Of a stretch of DNA of 64,000 nucleotides, positions 12,714-23,700 are shown piece by piece. The DNA lies in contig NC_092568.1 in NCBI RefSeq assembly GCF_037975245.1, positions 9,387,501 through 9,451,500 on the forward strand, read 5' to 3'. How positions within the stretch are numbered: the first letter of the stretch is position 1; each line of letters begins with the position of its first letter. The position numbers and the translations under genes are program-made. Origin of the DNA: Apostichopus japonicus. Taxonomy: Eukaryota; Echinodermata; Holothuroidea; Aspidochirotida; Stichopodidae. The notes under the pieces are model-generated. The model did not search any database and was not told the origin of the DNA. It saw nothing but the letters and a program-made list of their open reading frames with translations.

Positions 12714-13822
12714 AATACACAATACACAATACACATGCACTCCGTTTTTACATTCTCATGAAAGGATTAGGAAAACAACAGTACAGACAGGATCTTGTTA
12801 TCATCATTGGTATTCGATATAAACAGAATATTATCAAATGCGGGGAAACATGAATGATTTATTCTTGGAACCAACTGCTCATATCTTTGGATCTTCATGC
12901 CTGCAGTCCATCAATATAGTAGAAATATGAATATTTAAGTGCAGCTCTCATTAATACGCACTGCAGAGACCTTCTGTACAGATTTGATTAAAATATAGCT
13001 AATATTAAACATATATAGACATTTTTCTCAATGTCCTATTCGACAGCGAGGCTTTTGCCAGCTACAGTATATGTACCCATTCAGATCTGGCCCACTGGGT
13101 TGCTGGACCATGGGCAAAAACTAATTAAACTTCAGCTACAACAATTAAGCAATTGATGATCGAACTAATGTGAGCCATATCTGCTTGAGTTCATTTCTGC
13201 AAGTTATATTTCGGTCATTCTTCGTAGCTGAAAAATTGTAATATTAACGTTCACGATAAATACATGTACTCCATGCAGTCAGTCACTTTAATTAATGAGG
13301 CTCCAGATCATTATTTTCCAAAATAAGAAATGAAATTGTACAGAAATTACACAACCTAGCAGTGGTGGTTAGTGTTTTACATCATATGAAGCTTACTGTA
13401 TTATTTTTGTTCCATATACTGTTAGTTATGCTCTTTGGCCTACAAAGTTCAACATGGACATAACCAAGAACGAAATAAAACAATTTCTTGAAAAATAGTC
13501 TATGTGCGGGTGTATGGAAAATTGTTCACCTGTGCACCCAGGATTCAGTACAATGAGTTGCAGGTACCATACAATATATATGTACAAAGCCACCCTGTTG
13601 ATATTGAAGTCCCAATTACACACTGTAGCCATTAACTTCCAATTCCAAAACATTGTTTAATATTTGAAATTTGTTTTAGAATAAATGGACCACTGAGTCA
13701 AAAATAGCTAAATATCTGGAAAGAGTATGCTCAACTTAATTCATAAGTTCCCAACGCAACTGATAATAATAATAATATGTCCGTAACCCCTGCTTCACCC
13801 CTTCCCCCCCCCCCCAACAGGC
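12714..13822. other. No gene seen
   Basis: AT-rich unique DNA ending in a C12 tract (13804-13815) just before the THAP transposon relic. Confidence 0.5.
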
Positions 13823-13826
13823 TTAA

Positions 13827-15584
13827 AGATGAACGATAGTGATTTTTCACCATCGACGAAAAAATACGATTTTATTCAAGAGTATTCTAGTTGGTTTCCA
13901 TTTTACACATGTGAAAATTCAAGTCAATCCAATGTTGCGAAAGGCTTAAAAAAAATTCCTAAACTCGTTGATTTTTTAAACAAAAATTGGGCTTTTCGCG
14001 AAAAGCGATATGATGATCACGTGATCTACAGTGACATGTGACGTCATTATGATGATAACAACGTGAGCTCGGTGTAGTGTACTTCAGCAGTGGGCACTTA
14101 GTGTGTGAGTTTAGTTGCAACCTACTCTATATTGGACTCGACAAACAACGTAAACCACTAGCAAAATCCAAGAAATTGCGTTGTAGGGGGATGCAACAGA
14201 ACGAATGTGGACTCTACAATAAGTTTTTTTCAATTTTCCAAGCGGAAAAAGTAGTGAGAGATATCGGAAACTCTGGATACGATTTGTGAGGAGAACCAGG
14301 AAAGACTTCATCGCACCAGGAGTTTCTCATGGCAAGAATGTGAAAGTTTGTTCTGCCCACTTCACAGAAGATGATTCTCGGGCCCAATTGAAATTTGCGT
14401 GTGGCAAGGTCACTAAAGTAATAAAAGTTTGAAAGATTGATGCTTTTATGCCGCATTATATCCCGATAAATGCAACAGTAAGTGTTGGAACTGGAAGACA
14501 TGTCAGACGTGAACAACCTAATGACTATGTGAGGAGAGAATCCACGTGCAAATTTCAATTGGGGCATGGACGTCGCTTAGGCAGAGTTTTTTGGGGCAGA
14601 GATGTGTTCATACCCTCCAAACCACTTTAAATGTAATACGAATAGGAAATGTGTGTATGCTCGAGCGAAACAAAACATCGTGTAAGTATTACTTACGGTA
14701 GCGCACACTGTTACTTATGTTTGCACAGTGTGAAAGTACCGTTTGCGGACCTACGTGAAGTTGGGTTAGAATACGATTCCTCCTGAAGCCCAAACCACGA
14801 GGCATGCATGTGAATAAACGCAATAGGCATTGCATGTAGTGAGAAAATTGTTCGAACTGGACTAACAACTCGAGTTAGTTCAAATGAGGTTGTATTTCAA
14901 GCTCAATGAAACCTTTCTGTTGGATTTAATGACGCACGGAACAAGGAACGTTTATGTTTTACAGTAGGCCTAGTGCATACAAGCGAATCTACTTTGTTTA
15001 GAACTTTGGATTTTCTTTCGGATGTTATACTAATCTACGTTTGAGACTATCATCACTATTGTTATTGTGCCAGTTTGACTGGTAAGTGAGCACATTCATA
15101 CATCACTCTGTATAAAACCCGCCAAAAACGTGATCTTGAGATTTACGTTACTTTGGGTCAGCTTGCGAGTTACCTCTTCAGATATTGGAAAATCGTTGCG
15201 AAATCGCGGCAAATTTCGTAAAAAAAAACTTTTAAACACGTGGTGAAGAAATCAAGAAACACTATGATATTCACATGTCTTGAACATTACGCCGGAAAAT
15301 AACAGTTATGCTGACACGAAATGCACGCACAGCTCCGTACTGAACAGTTCACAACAGAAAAGATCATCACAGTGACGTCATTCACTGACCTGAGGGCTGT
15401 TCAAGGTCGTTGCAGTGTTTGCAAATTCCTAAATTACGGAGGCGAAAAAACGATGTTTTAATTCCCTTTTTTATAACTTTCCGGTGTGCTATTTTGAAAA
15501 TTAAAAAAATATGTTGCTTGGTAACATATAAACTACATTATATATGAAAATGAGAGATTTTTTTTCTGTCACTATCGTTCTACT
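13827..15584 (+). mobile_element. TTAA-flanked DNA transposon relic with THAP exon (Kolobok-like)
   Basis: The element lies between two TTAA tetramers (13823-13826 and 15585-15588). The left end reads AGATGAACGATAGTGAT and the reverse complement of the right end reads AGTAGAACGATAGTGAC, which match except for the swapped AT/TA at positions 3-4 and the last base. Length is 1758 bp. A decayed THAP zinc-finger reading frame lies at 14177-14630. To my knowledge a TTAA target duplication, ends beginning TTAAAG and a THAP-bearing protein together fit the Kolobok superfamily. piggyBac shares the TTAA target but not THAP, while P elements carry THAP but make 8-bp duplications. No DDE catalytic region is recognisable, so this is probably an internally deleted or decayed copy. 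Confidence 0.65.
14177..14630 (+). pseudogene. THAP-domain protein remnant, frameshifted
   Basis: Two reading frames together give a THAP (C2CH) DNA-binding domain. The N-terminal part, from TGC at 14177, reads CVVGGCNRTNVDSTISFFQF and then SKRKK, ending at TAG 14252; it has the C-x4-C pair and the usual aromatic S-F-x-F stretch. The second part, in another frame from about 14265, reads RKLWIRFVRRTRKDF and, further on, VCSAHFTEDD, with the invariant Trp and the C-x2-H pair. That frame meets TGA at 14430, then continues in the same frame as KIDAFMP, at the place where THAP domains carry their A-V-P-like motif, and runs on to 14630. One frameshift near 14250 and one stop disable it. It lies inside the TTAA-flanked element, so I read it as the DNA-binding end of a former transposase rather than a host gene. 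It could instead be an exon boundary, but no splice sites support that. Confidence 0.7.
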
Positions 15585-15588
15585 TTAA

Positions 15589-16861
15589 ATGATTTTGTGT
15601 TTTCAAGGAATTTATTTTCATCTATGGCAAAGGCAGAGCTCTTCCTCCTTCCATCATTCCTTCAGTAGGACTTAACTGCACTACTACTTCTACTACTACA
15701 CATACACACATGCACACATGCACAGTACAGATCTATAGTTAGCTATATTTTATTCAAAGTACTGTAACCTTAAAACCAATCGAAGTGAAAGGACAAACAC
15801 AGTCCAAATTTGTTGATTCCGTAAATTCCATTTTTAACTTCGCACAAAAGGACGACATAAATTTATTCACTTTTAAGTTTTTGGTTGTTTTTTTATGCTT
15901 GATAGAAGCAAGATTATAATCATCTTTATCACTCATGACAAGTACATATATAGATATATATATGATTATTAGCTTCCTCGATATCTTGCTGTCACTGCTA
16001 GCATCCTCTAAAAGCATTGTGTTTAGTCAATGCTGTACTATATTCATCTCTTCTTTCCTCTATAAATTCTTCTTTGGCTTCTCACCGCCAAAAGTCATTT
16101 CTATTCTCAAACCCACTCAATTCCCACTACATCCTTGTTGCCAAAAAGCTATAAAAAAAAAAAAAATTAAAAATAGAATAAAAAAATTGAAATGACAAAA
16201 CTACTGAAGCATTTTGCATGATGTATTCAGTCGATTTCAAGACTACAGTTAGTACTACAGTATATAGCACTTTACGGGTCTGATTTGGCTTGAGGGCATG
16301 AAAATATTTCAATCATCTGTACATATGAGTCTGTATGATGAGGAAGAAGACGATAGATGTTGTGGAGCTCGATTGGCAATGACGATTCATCCATCATAAA
16401 AAACATGCACAATGTTATGACTAGATCAGAAGAGTGAATAGGGAAGGAGAGTTTTTAATAATTGATATCAAAAGAAGCCAAATTTACCTCCAAATTTGAT
16501 TAATAATTTTTTATTTTTTATTTAACAGGTGAGGTTAAATTTTTTGAATGAGCAAATAAATTTGGCAGAATTCGTACCAACCACTTCAGGGTTATGTTAG
16601 TACTATGCCCCCGAGTAAAATCATTTCTGTGGTTGTTAAGAAAAATGTTTAAAAAAAGACCAGATGACCATTTAGAAGATTTAATGCCATTTTTAAATGA
16701 TTCTGGTAATTAGTTTTTTCCCACTCTGAAACATCAATTTTCTTTATATAGTAACTCATTCAGTTGCTATGTAAAGCTGATTGAATAAGATATATAAGGT
16801 ACATGACAGTGCTGAAGACCGATACAATATCTACAGTAGTTCTATCAAGTTCTATCAATGC
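15589..16861. other. No gene seen
   Basis: AT-rich. Short CTACTACTTCT and CACACATG repetitions at 15678-15725 and an A-run at 16151-16165. Confidence 0.5.
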
Positions 16862-17034
16862 TTTATACAATACAATACAGTACAATACAATACAGTACAA
16901 TACAATACAATACAATACAATACAGTACTATCCAATACCTACAGTATTTCTATGAATGCAAATACAATACCATACCATACAATACTGTACAATACAATGC
17001 AATAAAATGCAATGCAATATACCATACAATACAT
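16862..17034. repeat. AATAC pentanucleotide satellite
   Basis: ACAAT/AATAC units, partly organised as a 10-bp TACAGTACAA variant. The block is broken by a non-repeat segment with TTCTATGAATG that also occurs at both sides of the array, suggesting duplication of flank plus array. Confidence 0.9.
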
Positions 17035-17604
17035 ATAACTATGTACAGTAGTTCTATGAATGAAAATGTGAATAACATACAACAAATCTATTGCTTTTTA
17101 CCAAAATTAAAAACTTTATTACGATACTAATGCTTCAGTGATACTACATAGTACATACTATGTATCTGAAATTAACAACAAACTGCAAGCTTTCAAATCA
17201 CTTCAAACATGGAGCTATTACCGAATAGATCCATGCTTCAAAGGAAAAGGGGAGAAAAGTTTGTAATGGCAACTACACTGTAGTTGGCCAATCTGCAAAT
17301 GGCAGAAACTATTCCTGTCACTATCTGAGGACTCCCTGCTAATGTCAACAACAAAAGCTCTCTCAGTCACACAGTCACAGTTACGTCAGATGTGATGAGT
17401 GAAGGCTAATTTATTATTCATGAAAGTGTTATACACTTTAATTGGTTTCACTAATCAAACTTGAGCCAGGTAGACAATCTCTTAATGTCTGAGAGAAGCA
17501 GGCTTTCACAAGCTTTATTGCAAACTTAAGTCCAACGTTAAAGACCCATTATCTGTTGATCACTAATGTATTATGACCAAGTTTACATAAACCCTAGGAG
17601 TAGA

Positions 17605-17815
17605 CTTTTATGTGATTTTGGCTGCTGTGACCTCTTTTGACCCAAAGTGACCTTTGACCTGAAGTTAATCTTCAAATGTTTGTATCCATCATCTGCTGAT
17701 AGGTATGACCTGGGCTGATCCGACATCAAACATAAAATTTCAACAAACAACCTGCCAGCAGTAGCCTTTTGACCGTTGTTGATGTACAGACAGACAAAGA
17801 GACAGACATATGCAT
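17605..17815. repeat. TGACCT-rich interspersed repeat-like block
   Basis: Several TGACCT/TTGACC hexamers lie close together (17636-17665 and 17705-17712), followed by ACAGACAGACAAAGAGACAG. I recognise this composition from dispersed repeats of marine animals, but no boundaries can be set. Confidence 0.35.
17648..17660. promoter_or_regulatory. DR1-type nuclear receptor half-site pair
   Basis: TGACCTTTGACCT is a perfect direct repeat of TGACCT with 1-bp spacing on the minus-sense consensus (AGGTCAAAGGTCA), the DR1 site of HNF4 and RXR heterodimers. It lies in a repeat-like block inside the presumed SNAP-25 intron. Activity is not implied by the sequence alone. Confidence 0.3.
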
Positions 17816-18615
17816 TGCAATGATGATAAATTTAGAACTTCCTGAAATTAATAATGGGAATGACATCAGATGTTTCAAAGATTTGGAAATTAATTGATCT
17901 CACAATTATAAACTAAATTTGATATATTTAGGAAAGATTAAATTGACCTCTGCAACAACAATTTCAATTATTCTTTTTTTTATTAAATTTGATTTTTTGT
18001 TCTGACATAAACTTTTACTTTTATTACAGAACATTTACTAAAGATTGCAATGCCCACACATGAGAATTTCTAACATCTTATGGAACCTCTGATATGTCAG
18101 ATTAAAATGATTCACCAAAGTGAGCTGTTCCCTCCCCCACCCCCCCCCCCCACTTAAGTTATCACTTTCTGACTGCCATCTTTGACCATCAATCTCCCTC
18201 AGGGTTAAAGAAAACAACTGACTGCTTCAGATCACAGGGAGAGCATTTCATTGCAACTCTTTGCTACAGCAAAACAAACATGGACTGCACAAAAAGGCCT
18301 TGCAAATTGAATTAAATTCAATTATACTTCTCTTCAAATGGTTAAATGGTTAATAACACAGAATGCTCTCAATACTGAAGTACCTACAGTATCTACTGTG
18401 CAAAAACTGATACCGTAGGTTTTCAATTCAGACATAATTTGGATACACCTTACTTGTGCAAAAATCCAACAAGTATTATGAGCCACAAAATTCAGCCCTG
18501 GGAATCTTTCAAGAAAGGAATTGCTAAAATGGAGCAGTAAAAACGGAAGGAAGAAAGAAAGATTTTTTTTAGTATTTTTTGGAGGGGGGGGAGAGAGGGG
18601 GTTAGTTAAAAATCC
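17816..18615. other. No gene seen
   Basis: AT-rich with a C12 tract at 18140-18151 and a G-rich tract at 18585-18600 before the hAT-like element. Confidence 0.5.
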
Positions 18616-18633
18616 CCTCTCAACAGGCTTGGG

Positions 18634-18772
18634 GCGATTACATCTGAATGTAATCGATTACGATTACGATTACTTGAGAATGTATGATTACGATTACGAT
18701 TACAGCCTAAAGTTGAAGTAATTGATTACGATTACGATTACATTGTAGTGTAATCGTGATTATAATCATGAT
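18634..18772. repeat. GATTAC-type array, left subterminal
   Basis: Repeated GATTAC and ATTACG hexamers with the palindrome TAATCGATTA recur across about 140 bp just inside the left end of the hAT-like element. hAT transposases are known to bind clustered subterminal motifs, so this may be a binding array. That function is inferred. Confidence 0.8.
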
Positions 18773-19351
18773 TACATTGTGGTTACTTGCACAATCCTCT
18801 GCATATCTGTTTAATTTAACTCTCTGCCGGGAAATAGGGCAATGAAATAGGGCAAAGGAAGGGCATTTACAGTATGTACGGACAAAATTTTTGAAGTACT
18901 GTATATCTACAATTCCTACCAGGCATTACACATTTATGCCTTAACACGTTTAAGATGTGTAACCCATAAGTCCAGTAAAAATACAATTTAAACAGACAAA
19001 GAGTAAACAGACATATACTAAAGTAAAACAAATGAAGATTTTCATGCAACACTATATTTTGTAAACTAATAATTTCTGCATAGCAGCAAAACTAAAAACT
19101 CTTTTACATTATAACCCAAAATAAAAATAAACAGCTTTGAAATGGGGCATTCCACAGTACATGGGACATGGAAGGCCAAAGTAAAAGTAAATTATTTTCA
19201 TCAAAAAGTGCTCAACTCTGGTAAAGCAAATTCTGATCCACCAAATTCTAGAAGCAGGAACACTTCTTTGGTCACACTAAAAGCCAATACTAAGAATTAG
19301 TTTTAATCATTTCTACTAATTTTGCCCTTCTCGTTCAAATTTCACTGTAAT

Positions 19352-19505
19352 CATAAATGTAATACGATTACGATTACTTTGCCCTTGTAATCGATTACGA
19401 TTACGATTACTTTGTAATTTCCACAAAAGTAATCGATTACAATTACGATTACTTCAAAAAATGTAATCGATTGTAATCGATTCCGATTACTGATTACGAT
19501 TACCC
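19352..19505. repeat. GATTAC-type array, right subterminal
   Basis: This is the counterpart of the left array, just inside the right end of the element. TAATCGATTACGATTAC-like units recur with a few substitutions. The TAATCGATTA core is palindromic, so orientation cannot be assigned for each unit. Confidence 0.8.
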
Positions 19506-19521
19506 CAAGCCTGCCTCTCAA

Positions 19522-20729
19522 TATCTTGTTTTCATCATTACAACCAACTCTTGCCAGAAGTCTCCTATAATGTCAACAAAGCAATTATCATTAAGAGTTA
19601 TCAACCCTGTTTTAGTAATGGGATCACCTAAATTTACTCACGTCTGCTAAAAGTTCACTTGTAACTAACAGTCGTGTAACTCAAATGGTAAATTGCATTT
19701 CCTCTTCTCCGTATAAAACTATTTAAGCTCCAATGCAAAAGACACTGTGGTAACACACAACCTTTCATTATTTAACTTCTTCATCAGTGGTAAAAACCAT
19801 TATATACGATCTACAGAGGATCATTTCTATCATGTTCATTGGCCATAAAAATTAATTAAGTCCTGTAAATAACCTCGCCTGTAACGTCATGGATATATAT
19901 GGACAGCGTCTCCTGGAGTAATGGACGCTCATGAGACATTTATTAGGTTAAAGCTTAAAGCTACCGTCATCAGTTTTAAAAAAAATCACCATCACTGTAT
20001 AAATCACTAAACAGTTCAAGCAAGCAACCAAATCCTTCCATCTCCAGGTTTTTCCAATTCCATTAGATTATCGATGGCAAAATTTTGTGAGGGCTTTCTT
20101 CAGATGCTCCCAGGCGTAGTCATTTTTATAGGGCAACAAGACAGACGCTAAAGGAATATATATGTCACTTCCAACGAGTGCCTCGTATTAGGTACTGAAT
20201 TAAAAAGCAGCTTTTTTTTATTATTTGATTTTGGTCAACTTTAGGATGCCATACCACACAAAAGAATTATAATTAAACAATGTAGTTATGCATTAGCCTG
20301 TTTGATCAACTAAAAGTAAGAACAATTTGGAAACTTTCCAAGCTGGATTTTGAAGGATGCTATTGGTGAATTAAGAAAGTTCTCTTGGCAAATAAATGTT
20401 AGCAACAGAACCAGAATCAGTCATGAATTGCCCTTTAACCTCTAAGTTGTGACAGTCTCCAGGTATGTGGCAAAATGTTTGATCTTAAAATAGCAATATA
20501 ATTTTGAGCATTCTCTTGGTTGGCATTGGTAAAACTACAATCATAAGGTCCCCAGTTCTAGTCACTCCAAGATTAATGTATGTCATCTGGTTACAGAGTT
20601 GTTGACAATTAAAAATTCATAATCATGGACGTTAAAATATGAATGTAAGAGACTGACTTCGGTCAGCCTGCGGCCTTAATAAGCCAATGAGGCTTCTTCG
20701 CGAGTTCCTGCTTGCAGGAGGATCTAAAA
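19522..20729. other. No gene seen
   Basis: AT-rich unique DNA. GCGGCCTTAATAAGCCAATG to CAGGAGGATC (20670-20722) looks like part of a dispersed repeat ending at the CATA microsatellite. Confidence 0.4.
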
Positions 20730-20780
20730 TACATACACATACATACATGCACCCATACATACATACAAATACATACAAGA
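20730..20780. repeat. CATA microsatellite
   Basis: ACATACATACA units with short interruptions. Confidence 0.9.
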
Positions 20781-21551
20781 CCCATCCAGAACACTGCACT
20801 TTGGTTTTGAAAGTATTATAAAATAAAACCCGCTCTGATTTTACAGCAGGTTCGTTGCTTCTGTTTTCATGAACTTGGAAGAAAAGATCTTAAACTCTTA
20901 TGAAATAAATCTAGAAAATAAAATCTTAATCTTGACAATTAAAGAGAAATAAAGACTCAATCGACACCATTAACATGTCATAGAGCTGACAATAATGAAC
21001 AACTCCGTCATCGAACCAAACGCAGAGAATAGTAATGACATTCAGCAATAGACTTTAGATGTCTCAGAACATCTGACGGCAAATAAATAATTTATAAAAT
21101 CAATCTTGTTAAATACTGGTTGCTGTTATGAACCATGTACCCAATATACAGACTACCAGGCATCCCTCAAAAACAAAAACAAAAAATTAATCATAATAAT
21201 TTCGGGCAAAATCAGCTTTGACCAGTAGTAGTAACTTCAACCCTGTACTGTACAGTAGCAAACTATTAATTTAAGAAAGGAGTAAAATCTGCAAACAAAA
21301 TGTCAGAACATATCACTGGGAAAATATAGAGATCAGATGGGAGGTGGCTACCATCTCATTGAGCCTCTTAACTCGGGCTCATGAGAGTAGCTCGAGGGTG
21401 ATGTGCTAATCTGGGATTAATGACTGTACTTAGACAAAGAAAACAATCAACAAAAATCATGATTTAATGAAATTGTTAACCACAAATATGACACATGCAT
21501 ACTGCTCAACCTAGCACTAAATTGAGCAAAACTAAAATATAAAGAAGAAGT
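20781..21551. other. No gene seen
   Basis: AT-rich unique DNA without recognisable features. Confidence 0.45.
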
Positions 21552-21920
21552 TAACCTCATAGTAAACACTAATTCCTAAACATTGTCAACACTAATCCCT
21601 AAATATAACACTTTACACATGCAGTGTAAGCCCACACTGTTACTCTAGAAACAAAGTACTTAAACTTCAAACTCACAACCTGATTCTATAATCGTAACAA
21701 TGAACCCTAAATGTAATACTAGTCTTTAAATTCAACACTTGATCCTAATCCTAACACCATAACCTTACATTTAACACTAATTTCAAAATCCTGACTTAAT
21801 CATAAATCCCTTAACAATATGACACCTAACTCTTAATTTTGAAACCTAACACTTAACATTTCACCTAAAAATTTGATTCTGTATCCATACATTTTGAACC
21901 GAACACTCAAAACTAGCACT
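21552..21920. repeat. Degenerate CTAACACTAA-type low-complexity tract
   Basis: Many imperfect CCTAA, CTAACAC and CACTAAT words over about 370 bp (for example CCTAATCCTAACACCATAAC). Strongly C/T/A biased, no ORF, and not a regular telomere repeat. Confidence 0.55.
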
Positions 21921-22280
21921 AACATTGTAATTCCAATATGAGTCCCTATCATATAACTAATTACACTTTTAAGTGTATTTTATAGTATTTAACATACTCA
22001 TAATGTAATATTTACTAATTCATCTACTCTGGATGTCTATGTGATATTCTCCTCGATAGTGTTTGATATTAAACATTCAGCCATACCCAGACTGATTAAT
22101 TGGTAAGATCAAGCACAGAGATATTATTCCTTATATAACTTAATCCAATAGCTCCTCCACTTAGTCATGCATCATCATAATCATCAGAACCATTCCTGTC
22201 AAAGGATGCTTATTTTTTTATATTTCTTTAAATACTTAAAGAGGATCTTTGGGTAATTTGGCAAGTGTTAGCATTTATTT

Positions 22281-22490
22281 AGTGTGTGTATGTGGTTGTT
22301 TTGTATTCTGACCAAGGACTTGAACAAGAGAATTCCAGGTCCTCGGTTGTGATTTCTAAAGAATCATCATGTCCTCGGAAGAATTCTATTGTATGGGGTA
22401 TTGTTAAGGTTAGGGTACATAAATTTGAACAATGGAAAATACAATGGGGTCCTCGGTCTGAATGTAATACAAAACATGTGTGTGAAATTA
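22281..22490. mobile_element. Foldback (MITE-like) element next to the SNAP-25 donor
   Basis: Imperfect inverted arms face each other. The left arm at 22282-22320 (TTTTGTATTCTGACCAAGGAC) matches the reverse complement of the right arm at 22449-22484 (GTCCTCGGTCTGAAT, then TACAAAACA), with a 4-5 bp insertion in the right arm. The motif GTCCTCGG occurs three times inside (about 22341, 22371 and 22449). The right arm ends about 10-15 bp from the GT of the SNAP-25 donor, so it lies at the very start of that intron. No target duplication was resolved and no coding capacity is visible. The family is unknown to me. Confidence 0.4.
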
Positions 22491-22499
22491 AACACTCAC

Positions 22500-22604
22500 C
22501 TCATCAGTAGTTTGATTAGCCTTCATCTGCAGCTCCTCAATTTCTGACCTCATAGTTGCATCATCCATTTTGTTATATCGTTATTCCTCCGTTCCTTGAT
22601 TATT
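22500..22604 (-). CDS. SNAP25: SNAP-25 homologue, first coding exon (with short 5'UTR part)
   Basis: On the minus strand a pyrimidine-rich acceptor (TATTTTTTTGACAG) ends at 22605. The exon runs 22604-22500 and stops at a good donor, GTGAGT (22499-22494). The first ATG is at 22568-22566, giving 23 codons that begin MDDATMRSEIEELQMK and end with NQTTDE at the splice site in phase 0. Vertebrate SNAP-25 starts with the same pattern of acidic residues, MR, E-L/I-E-E, Q and a terminal ADE/TDE, and has its first coding intron at that point. SNAP-25 is a Qb/Qc t-SNARE that pairs with syntaxin and synaptobrevin in synaptic vesicle fusion. This segment is the start of its first SNARE coiled coil. The 36 nt before the ATG are 5'UTR, so an upstream noncoding exon should exist at higher coordinates. 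No later exon (SNARE 1 continuation, Cys-rich linker, SNARE 2) was found at 1-22499. A retained SNAP-23-like paralogue cannot be excluded. Confidence 0.85.
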
Positions 22605-23464
22605 CTGTCAAAAAAATAGAGGGGTGGCCAATTCCTGCCGTGTCCGGTTAGATAGATTCTAGAATGATGTCGGTCTGCTCAGATTACACGCATCCACCAA
22701 GGTTTCTATTCAAATGAGGAGAAAATAAGAAAAATAAAATTATTTTGTCGACCGGTGACTCATTCAAGATCGATAGTCAAAGTATGTAGTTCTCTACATT
22801 TATATTTGTAAAGAAAGTTCCCATTGTACTGAAGTTGGTATTAATTAATGCACTTTGTTATCTTGTCATGCTAATTATCGCAAGCTATCACACTCTGCAT
22901 TTAATTTATAAAGTTTCAAGAAAATCATATTTAAATATAGATATTGTGTATGACATTTTGAAAGGCAGCAATTTATTGATCACAACCCACAAAACTGCGG
23001 ACCAACTCCAAAGCTACAGTATGTAATATGATATCCAAGTACAAAAACACAACTATAGTACGCAAACACAGACGAACAGTTTTGATTGGCGGAAATGACT
23101 GAGATAGTACAAGAGATGAAATGGGAAAGCACAACGGAGAGACACTGTACAGTATGAGTGAGAAAAAGAAAGTGAAAAAAAAAGAGAAAAACCCTAAAAT
23201 CCCTCCAAGGTAAAGATGGTTACTATAACCATGCAGAGAAAACTTTTTAATGGTAGTCCGAGTAGTCCAAGAGAGCCAAATTTCTGTTCGGACTGTATTG
23301 ACCAAAATCAACCGTGGGGGTTGTCTGGCAGACGACTGGTTGTTTACAAGAAATTCAAATGGCATTGTAACTAAATAGCGCACAAATAGGTAAAATGATA
23401 AATTGGCATCAGCCACTAAAAGCTGGTGTTCTATTCCACAACCTACACATCTCTCCTCCTACAG
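22605..23464. other. Upstream intron side of the SNAP-25 exon
   Basis: The acceptor tract of the exon is at 22605-22620. The rest is AT-rich. The 147-codon minus frame at 22973-23416 owes its length to purine-rich, low-complexity sequence (AAAAAGAAAGTG to AAAACCC at about 23163-23195). Confidence 0.4.
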
Positions 23465-23645
23465 TGTACCTACACTGGGTCGTCATTTACTTGGCTGCAG
23501 TTTTTCAGATGAGCAAATCTGCAGTTCCGACGGCCAAGACGAAGGGCCTGGTTGTCCGATGGACAACCAGAAAAGAAAATGCTTCAAAAATTTGCACTGC
23601 TATAACCCTGTAGAGACTCGGAAAAAAATCTTGGCACTTGGCAAA
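23465..23645 (+). CDS. Candidate internal exon, Cys-rich, unidentified
   Basis: A pyrimidine-rich acceptor (CATCTCTCCTCCTACAG) ends at 23464 and a perfect GTAAGT donor begins at 23646. Between them one frame is open for 60 codons. It starts VPTLGRHLLGCSFSDEQIC, continues through GPGCPMDNQKRKCFKNLHCY and ends ETRKKILALGK, with five cysteines and more balanced composition than the flanks. I do not recognise a domain. A 10-bp perfect hairpin (CTGGTTGTCC GAT GGACAACCAG, 23548-23570) lies inside, which may point to a repeat origin. It is on the strand opposite SNAP-25, about 0.9 kb from that exon. Intron phases are xx|T at the start and 0 at the end, which do not join directly with the candidate at 24542. 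Confidence 0.3.
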
Positions 23646-23700
23646 GTAAGTGTGTTTCATAATCTATGCTTTGAGTCACAGGAAGTGGCAAGTCACTTAA

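Larger units (their letters stand above)
18624..19513. mobile_element. hAT-like non-autonomous element with GATTAC subterminal arrays
   Basis: The 890-bp element starts CAGGCTTGGGG and ends CCCCAAGCCTG (11-bp perfect inverted ends). It is flanked by a perfect 8-bp duplication, CCTCTCAA, at 18616-18623 and 19514-19521. CAG-type ends with an 8-bp target duplication are typical of hAT transposons. Both ends carry arrays of TAATCGATTACGATTAC-type repeats pointing inward, and the middle (about 18773-19340) is AT-rich with no credible ORF. The element therefore depends on a transposase encoded elsewhere. Confidence 0.8.

Noticed and set aside
13827-15584. P element or piggyBac assignment for the THAP relic
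   Set aside because: P elements make 8-bp duplications, while this one has TTAA flanks. piggyBac transposases do not carry an N-terminal THAP domain.
1-22499. Further SNAP-25 exons (remaining SNARE 1, Cys-rich linker, SNARE 2)
   Set aside because: I looked on the minus strand for the coding patterns of MLQLVEE, LDEQGEQL, GKCCG and DMGNEI and found none next to splice sites.
22973-23416. 147-codon minus-strand ORF
   Set aside because: Its length comes from purine-rich low-complexity DNA (poly-F/S/L in translation). No start context, domain or splice support.
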